From Bemisia tabaci (taxonomy: Eukaryota > Arthropoda > Insecta > Hemiptera > Aleyrodidae): a DNA stretch of 64,000 nt. The notes under the pieces were generated by a model that was given only the letters and a program-made list of their open reading frames with translations, was not told the DNA's origin and made no database searches. A program made the translations under genes and the position numbers. The DNA lies in the NCBI RefSeq assembly GCF_918797505.1, contig NC_092796.1, forward strand, positions 32,870,098 through 32,934,097, written 5' to 3'. This document shows, piece by piece, positions 1 to 9,726 of the stretch. Each line of letters starts with the position of its first letter. Within the stretch, counting starts at the first letter, position 1.

Positions 1-1115
1 AAGAGGAAAAATCACAGAAATTTTCAAGACTGGATGTTAAGTAGTTTTTCATTTAAAAAATAAAGTATGACAGGAAGTCTGCGACGTCGCAAACCGAGAT
101 ACGTGGTTTGGTAGTTTCACCGTCGATATGGGGTGCCTCTTGAAATAAATACAAGGAAATCAATGGAACCACCTCTAAAAAATTTACGTTTCGTATTTAC
201 ATCAATATGAGCTGCTAGTGTTTCCACATTTTGTTTGACGCCTCTCCTTTACTCACCGCTAGCGCTGCTGGTGAGGCGGTAAGTGTCTGAAGTCAAAACG
301 CCTTCGCTTCTGCGCGTATGCAACACGGACATCCATAACGCTTGAATAGTTGCATCCAGGTGTCGTCCAACTTTGATTGTTTCGCTTACGCATGTATAAT
401 GTGCCGATGAAGTCTATCATTACTGGTTTTTATTGCGACATTGTTAATTTTATGATAAATGAATTGTTTAAATGTATTACAACGTTGCCGGTCCTTGAAA
501 TTGCAATGTGTTTCTATACACCCTACTTCAATGATTTGGTGTTCCATGAGATTCGGCGCATTTACTGCAGTTTCCAAAATTCAGGAAAAACAATTTATTT
601 CCCCGCGGAGGGAGGCTTCAGCCCTTATTCAAAGCATTTTTGAAAAAAAGAGAGAGAGAAAAAAAAAAATATATATATATAACAGAAGAAAAATTCATAT
701 TTTTACCCATGACAACACGCTCGTTTGCAGTCTTGTAGTTAAACCTTGGATCACCACGAATATATCCGTTTCCGTTTATCCACACTTATGACGACTATCG
801 GAGGGGGGAGGAGGGAGGCTTTTTGGGGATGAAAACGAAAAACATATTTTCCCTTTAATGAAATTTAGAAAGAGTATATCCATTCTTTTCCGATTGAAAA
901 CCTAGGAAAAGGGGGAAAAGAAAAAATAAGTGAATCTATCTTCAAAAATTAAATCTAATTTATAATCTTTCAGAACTATCAAAGAAGGGTGCAAGAAATA
1001 CGACTGAATTAAAACATAGCCCGGACAGGTGTGCTATCTGACGGCCAGACGCCGAACTAACGTGCGGCTGGCCACTTGTCGCCAGCCAGTCGGCTTCTCT
1101 ATCGGCAGTCTCGGC
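1..1115. other. Upstream non-coding flank
   Basis: No convincing exon is seen. Positions about 60-150 belong to a dispersed repeat (TGACAGGAAGTCTGCGA followed by GGAGATACGTGGTTT-like sequence) that recurs near 14335-14400 and, more diverged, near 32650-32720 and 44190-44235. An AT-rich and purine-rich stretch lies at 640-690. The last ~95 bases (1021-1115) and the sequence after 2284 join up as one host segment once the nested elements at 1116-2284 are removed. Confidence 0.6.
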
Positions 1116-1518
1116 ATAGAATAATAAAGCTAACGCCTATAGAAGGGACACTCGCGTAAGTGGCCGTTGTGACTCTCGCCTGCTGTGTCCAGGTTTGGTT
1201 AGGTCCCGTTGCCCTATACTTTTCTGAACCCGCCAGCTCTTTGCAAGGTTGTCAAATGTAATAGTAGGGCCCAGCTAATTGCAGGGTTGCGAAATGTAGT
1301 CAGTGGTGCCAACGAAGAGTCTAATGTTTTGTAAGTGTAAAAGTCACCGTCACAGAGTAAAAGAGTTTGAGTACCAAAATTAATGTAACGAAAACGATTT
1401 CCACAGCCTCGTCGTGCTCATGCTGGCCAGATGACTGATAAAATCAGATGTGATCAGCTACAGTTAGAGTGTTACAGTTGGCTATTGCCACCATTTTCAT
1501 TCTGAATGTAAACAATAC

Positions 1519-1965
1519 TAGAGTCCCTTTATACCCAGAGTAACGACAACTCGATTATCAGCTGACTGGCAGCCGACCTTGGCTGGCCATGGAGGCCGAA
1601 ACTAGTGCACTCAAACGAACGATATTGGGGGATAAGGATCAGGAATCCTGCGATGTCTGTCACACAGAAACAACAACATCAACAAATTGATCAATTAAAA
1701 AGAAAATGAGATTGGTTTGTGAATAATTTCTTAATCTATTTTCATTTTGGACCGATGGCAATAACAATTTACTCTTGATAAACCACAATTAGGTAATATT
1801 TTCATTATTCTTGTTCACATACGAGGTACCGCCATCTTGGTGCACTAGTTTCGGCCTCCATGAGCGAGAACCAATCAGAATTGGATTTTTTTTTAGGCCA
1901 CTTTCAGCCCAATCCTGGCCCAACCAAAAGTGAGTTGTCGTAACTCTGGGTATAAAGGGACTCTA
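1519..1965. mobile_element. Family H hAT-type MITE, 8-bp TSD
   Basis: The TIRs are about 33 bases, beginning TAGAGTCCCTTTATACC and running through a GAGTAACGACAACTC-like segment; the right arm is the inverse. The 8-base duplication AACAATAC lies at 1511-1518 and 1966-1973. TAGAG ends with an 8-base TSD match the hAT superfamily. At 447 bp with no coding capacity it is non-autonomous. It is nested in the 1116-2284 element. Confidence 0.85.
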
Positions 1966-2051
1966 AACAATACCCGCCAGCTCCAGCTCAAGAGCTCCAG
2001 GTCCCTGTTCTTCTTCTTCGTCATGAAATCTGCGAGAGTGTCCTTTCTATA

Positions 2052-2254
2052 CAAGGCGGATAAAGAATGGTGGTCGCATTTCGATTTTGGCTGCCATCTT
2101 GAAGCGTTGTGACGTCAGGAGGGTACGGGTTTTGCCGTGCAATCCGAGGTTGAGTCGGCCCCCCCGGCCTCGGCCAGCCCATGTACCCGATGTACCCGAT
2201 ACCGTGTGACGTCCAGAGGGTACGAAATGCGACCACCATTCTTTATCCGCCTTG
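2052..2254. mobile_element. 203-bp MITE with perfect 9-bp TSD
   Basis: The TIR begins CAAGGCGGATAAAGAATGG and extends about 32 bases; the right end is its inverse. The 9-base duplication CTTTCTATA is at 2043-2051 and 2255-2263, perfect on both sides. It splits the right TIR of the 1116-2284 element, so it inserted later. Confidence 0.85.
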
Positions 2255-2284
2255 CTTTCTATAGGCGTAGCCTTATTATTCTAT

Positions 2285-3055
2285 GGTCTCGGCAGTTCTC
2301 CATCCGAATGCACCTTTCTCTGGTTGCCGTGCGCGAAGTCGTTTTCTGTTCCGTTTCGTGCTGCTCCCTCTCAACACTGCGTGCCCTTTATTTCAACCAT
2401 CAATGTCAGTTACCGTCTCGACAAACTCGTAATTTCGTGAATTTTTCGTGCGGTTCCGCCAGAGAGAGAGAGTGCAACATCGACCGCAAGTCCGAATTAA
2501 ATGCGTCCAAGTATATTCGAATCTTGAGTTCGCGCACGTTCGCCTCCGAAACGCGTTTACATTAGCAATGTCGTAACTTGTGTGCAGCGCTCTGTGAAGT
2601 ATGTGAATCGTTTTCCCCTCGTACCTTCGTAGCTACCATGTAGCCTTTCGCTAATATCATTCGAATTAATCATATCATTCGACCTAAACATATCCTTCGT
2701 GAAATCACACGCCTTATTTTTGTTTTGTTGAAACCTCCATTACTTAGTGCATAACCTCTTCCAGTGCAAGTGTTTCGTCTTCGATTCTATGTGAAACCCC
2801 ATCTTCTGCGGATTACTTACGTTATCAATATCTGTTCTTCTGTGATCTTCGGCAACGTTACTTCATATCAATATTAAGTTTTCTCTTGTCTCCAAATTGT
2901 TTTTATAATGGAGTGTGTGTCGTGTGCCTAGTCTCAAGTCAATGGTGTGACATCCAGGATTTCGCCAGGTCACATCTTTCAGCAACAGTAACCCATACTC
3001 AGTCTTGAGTTATTTTTTTACGTAATTGGCTGCCAAATGCAAATTCTCATGTTTG
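2285..3055 (+). promoter_or_regulatory. Dad: Probable promoter and 5' leader of the I-Smad gene
   Basis: This stretch before the first I-Smad ATG matches none of the repeat families in the window. It has mixed composition with pyrimidine-rich runs, no TATA box in an obvious place and no long ORF in the gene's frame. Short upstream ORFs include ATG-TCG-TAA at 2567, ATG-TAG at 2638, an 8-codon ORF at 2908-2931, ATG-GTG-TGA at 2942-2950, and one overlapping the start (3037-3093). The transcription start cannot be placed from sequence alone, and an upstream non-coding exon remains possible. Confidence 0.4.
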
Positions 3056-3093
3056 ATGTTCATGTTCCGCCGAAAACGAACGAGCCTAGCTAA
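3037..3093 (+). other. Upstream ORF overlapping the I-Smad start codon
   Basis: An ATG at 3037 opens an 18-codon frame that ends at TAA 3091-3093. It is out of frame with, and overlaps, both candidate I-Smad starts at 3056 and 3062. Its context (C at -3, C at +4) is weak, so leaky scanning would be expected. If the transcript includes it, it would lower translation of the main frame. Confidence 0.4.
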
Positions 3094-3467
3094 GCGCTTG
3101 TGGAGGGCTAGAATCCGAACGACGGAGCATGAATTCATCAAAGACAACATGGGTTGTTGTGCTTTCATTGACGAGCTCAACTTCTGTTCCGATGAAGGCT
3201 TGTTACGGAACAGCCTCATCAAACGGCTGAAGGATAATCAGCTTGAAATCCTTGTCAACGCTGTGGAAACACGGGGTGCTAACACATCCTGTGTTCTGTA
3301 TCCGCGGGAATATGTAGACAATCCTCATTTGATGACCTGTCAGATTTGGAGGTGGCCTGATATCAACCATGTGGATGAAATTAAGCGGCTTCCTTGCTGC
3401 GAGTCAGCCAAGGATCTTGTCTACGAATGTATCAACCCGTACCATTTCTCAAGGCTGTGCTACCCTG
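3056..3467 (+). CDS. Dad: Inhibitory SMAD, exon 1 (N-terminus and MH1 domain)
   Basis: I-Smads (Dad in Drosophila, Smad6/7 in vertebrates) block TGF-beta/BMP signalling by binding type I receptors and recruiting Smurf ubiquitin ligases. The product opens MFMFRRKRTSLAKRLWRAR; the part from the second Met (codon at 3062) matches the conserved I-Smad start pattern MFRxKRSxLVRRLWRSR, so 3062 may be the real start. MH1 occupies roughly residues 45-137 (counting from 3056). Expected zinc ligands are Cys95 in HLMTCQIWRWPD, Cys114 or Cys115 in RLPCC, Cys125 in YECINPYH and His130. The R-Smad DNA-hairpin motif KGLPH is replaced by VDNPHL, as expected for a diverged I-Smad MH1. The exon ends inside a codon (TAC CCT G) at a GTGAGT donor (3468). 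An in-frame TTG lies upstream at 3026, but no ATG does. Confidence 0.93.
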
Positions 3468-6105
3468 GTGAGTAACCACTCAGTAAGATCTGCATGTTTA
3501 TTATATCAATCGCCAATCCAGGAACACATCGTTCCTCTCGGGTTGGGTGGTTGTAGATCATCTTCGTTTAACCCTTTACCAGGATGATGCAAATCAATAG
3601 TGGCCGTAAAGTCCTTAAGAAGGCAGTTTTGGGGTAGGGATGTTCAAATGAATTCTTGCTGGAACGCTATCGGTATCATCTCTTTCCGAAACTGGTGGCA
3701 GTACCAACAGTGGCGATGTCATCATTAATAGCCCGCCACATCGGAGTTTTGAGAGCTCGCACTCAATGCATTGTTGCCCCAAGTGTCGGTGTGTCAGAGT
3801 ACCTGATGCGGCGGCGCGTAAAATAGATGTACAAATGGCAACAACTTATTTTCATCAGATCCGAAAACTCAGATCGCTCTAGGTAAGAGTGCTCTTATCG
3901 TAACTTTTTCGGTAGCTTACCAGCAATCGATAGGGCAACCCTATTTTGGGGTCCAGCGAGGGATAGGTCTTGTCAACAGTCCAAAGAAAAGGATAATTCA
4001 AGTTGTGACTACATAAACAACTGACTCTCAGTAGCTGCTAGTGTTGAATATCTGCTTTCTGAATTCTAAACAGGCGAAGTATGCGTCCAAATCAGGAGTT
4101 AATGTGGAAGTACGCATGATCCTGTGGTTTTGCAAGCAGGCACATGACTGTCGATGTGAATCAGAGGTTATCAATAGAAGTTTTACTGAAGAGGTATAAT
4201 CAAGGGAGTCCATCAACCACTGATCGATCAAATTCCTTGAATACCACCGAGCTCCGTCTTAGCTGCCTTGGGTCAAGTGAATGCCTTACTTAACTACTGA
4301 AATTAATGGTTGCAAGTTCTGAAGTAACGTCTAGGTATATTATTGGAATGGTTACAGTGGGGCTAAGTTTTTATCTGAATATTTGACCGTTTAATCTATC
4401 AATAAACTGATACTTCACGTAGTAGTGTTGTGTCAAATCTGAAATAGTTGTTGTTGCAACTAGACAGCAAAGTATACCCTTGTTAATTCTCAACAACTTT
4501 TCATAGATGGGGTCATTGCTGGCGTATGTTTCTTGTGGACTCGCAAATCTTTTTAAACTTCCTCTCTGTATAGTTAGGTGCCTTGAGGTTTTCCGTCCAA
4601 TTTATTTGTTGACTGGCGTTTGGAGGTGGGTCAGTCCATTGTAACGGGCCGGACAACCGCACGCCTTTGAGTAATAAAGAAATGAATTTAAAATCACATA
4701 AATTTAAAATAAATTGTACCAGTAGATAGAGCTCAGTGTGTTATTTCCAAAAGTGTACGAACTTACTTTTTTGTTTTAATTTTTAAGGGAGTTATACCAA
4801 AAATAGAGCCGTAACGGGACGGACAGTTTTTGGAAGTGAGTTTTGACTCCCTTGAGAAAATTGAATAACTCAGCGAATTTTACCATGTAAAAAATCCACA
4901 AAAAATGTATATAGTCCTCAAGGGTTCAAGGTACTATGCTATTTAAACTAATTTTCATAAGTATTGAATTAAGCATAAAAAAAATTGAAAAATCTGCGTA
5001 ACGGGACGGACAGCATTTGTAACGGGCCGGACAGAGTACGACTGACACATGGTTTTACGGCTGAAAGTCATCTGTATATGATCATACATTGGTCCAATTT
5101 TTTCTATGCATTAATTTAAGGTTCTGACTGATTAATTTAGATAGATAAAATGCAATTTTTTGTTGATTTTTATTTTTTGCAGCTTGTAGAAGTAGTAGCA
5201 AATTCTACATACCTATTGATTTTTTACTCTTTTCCCGAAATTTCAATTATTTTGATTAATTTTCAACCCACAACACTCAATCCTTTAGTTATTAATACGA
5301 TTTTGTTAACTTGGAAACAAAATTATGAGCATAATAGTCAAAATAACACTCGTAACGGGTCGGACACTTTTCTCTTAAATCAATAACTTGAACTGTTACT
5401 CGCTTAAGAGCGACAGTTCATTAATGCAGTTACTTAAATTTTGAACGCTATCATTATAGGAGTCAGAACCTACTTTTTTCCTTTACTTAGTAGTTATTCT
5501 TTTTTTGTTTTTAAATATATAAAGCAAAATAAAATGAACTCTTTATCCCCTGGAAGCCGAACGCTTTCTTTTCTCCGAGTTTCTTTGATAACAGTTCCAG
5601 CTCCCCATCCACCTGCACATAAATTTTATTACTTATTAGGATATGAAAATGATTTTAAAACAGTTAAGATTTCTTTTAAATCAAAATTTGAACTTTATTA
5701 ATGTTTTACTGGCAGAAACATCAAAGAAAATAATAATAAAGAAACAAAAGCTCGAGGAAAAATAAATAGTAACTAGTACCAAAAATAATAATAATAATAG
5801 TAATACTTCAATGGCACGGTGTGAGTATCAAATAAATGAGAAGTTATACTATGTCTAAACAAATATAGGAATAAATGGAGTGGGCGGAACAGAAAAATTT
5901 GAGTGTTTTTAAATTTTGTTTCGAAACGTAAACGGTGGATTCAAAAGTTTTAAAACTGTTTAGTGGTTGTCGCTTGAATAAAATTGTCAATATAAATAGT
6001 GAAAATTGTGAACAGAGGTTGAAATTTTATCTTAAACGTAGTAGACAAATAACTAAAAAAAAGAATTGCATTTAAGGCAATAAAAAACAAAAAAAAAAAA
6101 AAAAA

Positions 6106-6200
6106 AAACCGGCGCTCCGCTTCGCTCCGCGCCGGTTTTTTGGGGGGGCTTCGCCCTCCCAAGCCCCCCCAGGACGCGCGCTTCGCGCGCGCTTTTTACT
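6106..6200. repeat. Three adjacent GC-rich hairpins after a poly-A run
   Basis: After about 20 A residues come three self-complementary units: CCGGCGC(..)GCGCCGG (6110-6135), GGGGGGGCTTCGCCCTCCC-type (6141-6170) and GCGCGCTTCGCGCGCGC (6175-6192). They look like bacterial terminators, but the setting is an intron of a eukaryotic gene. They may be the structured end of a mobile element. Confidence 0.5.
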
Positions 6201-6611
6201 TTGAGTGTCCATTCCAGTTGTTCTGTCTTCTTAAGCGACCCGCGCGTCCACCGCGGGAAGAGTGTATTTTCCGAAGGGGGGGGAGGGATCAATCTGTAAG
6301 GGGATGAATTAAGAATTGAAACAGAAGTTGAGTTGTGAGCAGGTGAGCACGTTGTGAGCAAGAAGTTGCGCACGTTGTCGCGAGAGTGTGCGGCGAGCGG
6401 GATTCCCATTACTGTGCTGATTGACCAGGTTGTGGACGGACAATGTACGAGAAATTGCCTACGTGGAGGCGGTCCGGCAGCAACATACCCACCGGCAGTC
6501 ACCCGGAAAGCAATAGCACAAAATAGTAGTTGCGTACGTTGCCAGCGAACGCGCTGCGAAAAGTTATGACGGTTAAATGGTGAGATTTTGTTCAAGAACA
6601 GATCATTTAAC

Positions 6612-6765
6612 CTGACCCACTGTGCGACGAACAATTTATCCAGCATCTTCCTTCCCTTGACCCACTGTGCGACGAAAAGTTTGTCCAAAAACTTCTTCCC
6701 CTGACCCACTGTGCGACGATCAGCTTGTCCAAAAACTTTCTCCCCCGACCCACTGTGCGGCCCTG
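6612..6765. repeat. Minisatellite with GACCCACTGTGCGACGA units
   Basis: Four tandem units of about 42-47 bases start near 6614, 6658, 6700 and 6747. Each contains GACCCACTGTGCGACGA (the last ends GCGGCCC) followed by a TTTGTCCAAAAACTT-like segment. Long ORFs on both strands here (for example 6053-6709 minus) are produced by this repeat and by the hairpins. Confidence 0.8.
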
Positions 6766-7129
6766 CTCCGGTCGGCTCCCCTCATGCCGCGCACCCCTCG
6801 CCTAAAACTTTCAAAGCTCGCCATTCTTAAACGGCTCGGCCGATTTAGCTCAAATTCAATACCAAACCAGTCCTAGGGGAGAACTACCACCTATAAAAAT
6901 TTCAGCTCAAAATATTCATTTTCGCTCGAGTTATCGAGTGGACAAGATTTCACCTCCCCCCACTTTCGAGCCCCACCCCTCAAAATCTATTGCCTCAAAT
7001 TTCAATTTTTTTTCGCAGAATAGTAGTCCTAATGAGTCTCTACAAAATGCAAAAAAATTGGTCAAAATATCTTTCAACGTAAGAAAGATATAACCACTCA
7101 AAAATCGAAAAATCTTCAAAAGGCGGAAA

Positions 7130-7201
7130 TACATACATACATACATACATACATACATACATACATAATATATATATATACATACATATATATATATACA
7201 C
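7130..7201. repeat. (ATAC)n and (TA)n microsatellite
   Basis: About ten ATAC/CATA units are followed by alternating TA and CATA. It generates spurious tyrosine-rich ORFs on the minus strand. Confidence 0.95.
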
Positions 7202-7298
7202 ATGAATTTGAATAGCATATATTTTCGTGATCTACGACCCGTGATCGGTGCTCTTCACAATGTCTCAGGTCTGGGTCCGACATCATGGGAGAATGTAA

Positions 7299-7326
7299 TA
7301 GTGTATTTCCTTCGGAAAATACACTA
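7299..7326. repeat. Short hairpin, also inverted match to 6261-6277
   Basis: TAGTGTATTTCC and GGAAAATACACTA flank a TTC loop. The sequence AGTGTATTTTCCGAAGG at 6261-6277 is the inverse of 7309-7325, so the two could be the ends of a ~1.07 kb element (6260-7327) that includes the minisatellite and microsatellite. No target duplication was found. Confidence 0.35.
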
Positions 7327-7383
7327 AAAATGAAAAAAAATTTTCTGTTCTGCTCTTTTGCGGCGCTTCCGTTCAGCATCTTT

Positions 7384-7551
7384 CTAATTAACAGCCTCCG
7401 CATCTGATGGATGATTTTTTAAATATTCTCTTCTTCGCTGTTTCCTAATCTTGTCTCTCAGCCTTTCTTTAGCCAGGTGGGCTTTATAGGCAACTGGGTC
7501 CTCTTTCAATTTTCTGCGGTGCTTCTGCATCCGGTTTGCAAAAATGTCCAT
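7384..7551 (-). CDS. Small basic ORF (55 aa), possibly transposon-derived
   Basis: The ORF runs from ATG at 7551 to TAG at 7384-7386. The product is highly charged: MDIFANRMQKHRRKLK at the start, then KEDPVAYKAHLAKERLR and a KIRKQRRREYLK stretch. This pattern (RMQKHRxKLKxDPxxYxxHxxKERxR) resembles a basic segment found in many uncharacterised insect proteins linked to repeats; that is recollection, not a search. A splice-acceptor-like GTTGTTTCAG lies just upstream on the minus strand (AG at 7562-7563), and an in-frame TAA between it and the ATG makes this ATG the first. It lies antisense in I-Smad intron 1 within the motif-cluster region. Confidence 0.4.
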   Translation of the reverse strand: MDIFANRMQKHRRKLKEDPVAYKAHLAKERLRDKIRKQRRREYLKNHPSDAEAVN

Positions 7552-9688
7552 TTGTTAAAACCTGAAACAACAAAATTGCTTTAAAATCCAAGAAAGTGAA
7601 CATTTTGAGGTTTTTAAGTACCTCCTAGGTCTAATAAGGTTCTTCTGATGTTTCTAATACAGCCCTTTCACAATCCTGAAAATTAGAACCCACTGTGCCC
7701 ATAAATAGCGAAGTTCAATACTTGTCCGGCCCGTTACGTAACGGGACGGACACATTTTAAGTATGTTGTTTTCAACATCTCACAAGGTATAAAAATTGAA
7801 AAAAAAATTGAGGAGAACCTGAGTTATCAGAACAAAGTGAATCCAAAAATTCGCATTTAAATATGCAAAAATAAGCAAACAAATAAAAGAAAACCATCTT
7901 TTTGCGTAACGGGCCGGACATTTGATGAACCCAACTTCAAAGTAGTAAAACTCGTAAGTACTTACTTTTAGAAATCCAACTTTTGCGAGCACGTATTTGT
8001 TGTCATGTTTTTTGTGAGATCAAAACATAACTTCAAATAGTTGTGAGCCAGGAACAGTAAAAAAGTGCTGCCAACTTACACCTTTTCCAGACCTAAAATA
8101 CACTGTACAGCACCAAGTCATAAAACAAACAAAAACACACAAAATAAACAAGAAAAATCGCGAAACCCGTATATTTTCGGAAACTAGAAGTTATTTGCCG
8201 TTCAAAAATGTATTCAAAAAGAAGTTTCACTGTATTTCAATTTTAGACCCTCAGGTTGACCTTACCATGGACCGACCCAGGAAGATGTATGCACTTTGCC
8301 TCAACAGACCATTCAAAGAAACTTTTCTTTGTTGGCTCATCGCTAACTTTTTCTTGAGCCTCTTGATTCTGCCCCATGAAAATCTCCCGTAAGATTTACC
8401 TCCTTGGCTGATCATGAACAAATTTGTCTTGAGCTTCCAACCTGTTGTGCCGTTTTTCCTGATAATTTTGTTAATCTTTAGATTGCACTCACACTGACCT
8501 TTTTGATTGTAACAAGAGTTAACGCGATTTCTCTACAGTGAAAATGTTAAAAACAGACTGCGCAAGATGTAGATGAGTTGGGGAGAAAAAATGTAGTTAC
8601 AACTCCCTTGCACATGAAAAATACTTTATGTGCAAGTGTGTTATAAAATATACTCTTTGTTTTCAATTTATAAATTTCCTAATAGCTTGCAATGGATGCA
8701 GACAAAACATAATTCACATGGCCCCGTACGATCCATTTTCAATTCCCTGAGTTTTAAAATTTCAGGAAGTTTTATGACACTAAGTAAATCCAACAATTAA
8801 TTAAAACTTAGTTAGACTAAGATAGAAGTTGTGGCCATGGGAAAATGAGAACATACTAAGTAACATGAGACTACGATAGATGTCGTGGCTGTGGAAAAAT
8901 GAGAACATACTAACATCAAATTTGTTTGGAGTCTTCAGCTATAGGTATAACGTGAACCCCCAAAGAGAGATAAAATTTTTTCGTTTTTGGACGGTGGCGA
9001 ATCCCCCTCCCTTCGTCGTTCTGTTTAGAGCATCCTTCTCTAGGAAAAAAGTTGCCTTGAATTTCCCGTCAAGATTTTCTCTGGAAACTACGAAAATCAT
9101 AGCTTGGCTCAAGTATATTTCTGTTTGATTCAAGGAAAATTTCTTCTCGGTGGTCATTTCAAAGGTATTTCAACTTAAATGAAGTAGGTACATTTTTTCC
9201 TAGGGGTCCAACTGTTTCCTTTAGCGGGCATTCTCGGGGGGCGGGGGAGAGCACTAGCGAAGTCTTGATTGCGATAGCTACGCTCAGGCAAATACTTCAT
9301 AAGTACCAAAACCGAATGACATGAATAGTTCTGGTTGTTGAAAATAGCTGCACATCTTGTAGGAAAAGCAAATACCCAAGGCGTTTGGACTTTTGCAAAT
9401 TCGGACCATGACCGCTGCTCTCATTAGCATAGCTCGCCGATTGGCCAGTTTGCCGCCCTGCAGCTTGTCAGCTTGAGTAAGAACCTGGTCGGTGGTAATT
9501 CCCGATTTTCGCCGCACAATAGTCTCAAGGGCTTCCTGAGTCCACTGTCCTTGTGTTTCAGTGTCCCTACTAATAGTTGTTGTTTGTTATCTCAATCTCT
9601 TTCTCCAGCTGCTTCGATCCGAAGAATTTTCTTATCGAGTAAAGGCCAAAAGATCCTCAAAGAAAAATAAAAATTAATTTTCCCCCCT

Positions 9689-9726
9689 CAGGGTGCCCAC
9701 AGGTCCGGAAAGTTCGGAAATAGTAC
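9689..9726 (+). mobile_element. Family C copy, left fragment
   Basis: It begins CAGGGTGCCCACAGGTCCGG and stops at GGAAATAGTAC, exactly where full copies (for example 18285) continue TGATTTTTTAAGGG. The continuation is found at 13269, so this copy was split by the element between. Confidence 0.85.

Larger units (their letters stand above)
1116..2284. mobile_element. TIR DNA element with 9-bp TSD, carrying two nested elements
   Basis: The ends are inverted: ATAGAATAATAAAGCT at 1116 and the reverse complement of ATAGAATAATAAGGCT ending at 2284. Similarity runs about 45 bases inward (CGCCTATAGAA, GGACACTC..CGC) once the inner insertion at 2052-2254 is removed. Flanks are AGTCTCGGC (1107-1115) and GGTCTCGGC (2285-2293), a 9-base duplication with one mismatch. 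Nine-base duplications are usual for Mutator-like elements, but no transposase is visible, so the superfamily is inferred. It lies directly upstream of the presumed leader of the I-Smad gene. Confidence 0.75.
4641..7920. repeat. Cluster of eight GTAACGGGNCGGACA motifs
   Basis: A 15-base motif GTAACGGG(C/A/T)CGGACA occurs at 4641, 4811, 4998, 5019, 5352, 7738 and 7906 on the + strand, and inverted at 7723-7737. The inverted copy abuts the 7738 copy head to head, giving a 30-base near-palindrome. The surrounding sequence is AT-rich, which makes the GC-rich motif stand out. Repeated short motifs like this are typical of subterminal transposase-binding sites, but I see no terminal repeats bounding the region. 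No protein frame is shared by the copies. Confidence 0.7.

Noticed and set aside
3026..3055. Start of the I-Smad ORF at TTG 3026
   Set aside because: TTG is not a normal start here; ATG at 3056 and especially 3062 matches the conserved I-Smad N-terminus.
6106..6200. Bacterial-type terminators or bacterial insert
   Set aside because: Hairpins with T-runs are present, but there are no bacterial genes nearby and the setting is intronic.
6053..6709. 218-codon minus-strand ORF
   Set aside because: It runs through the poly-A/hairpin block and the GACCCACTGTGCGACGA minisatellite; the predicted product is repetitive with an F-run and has no domain.
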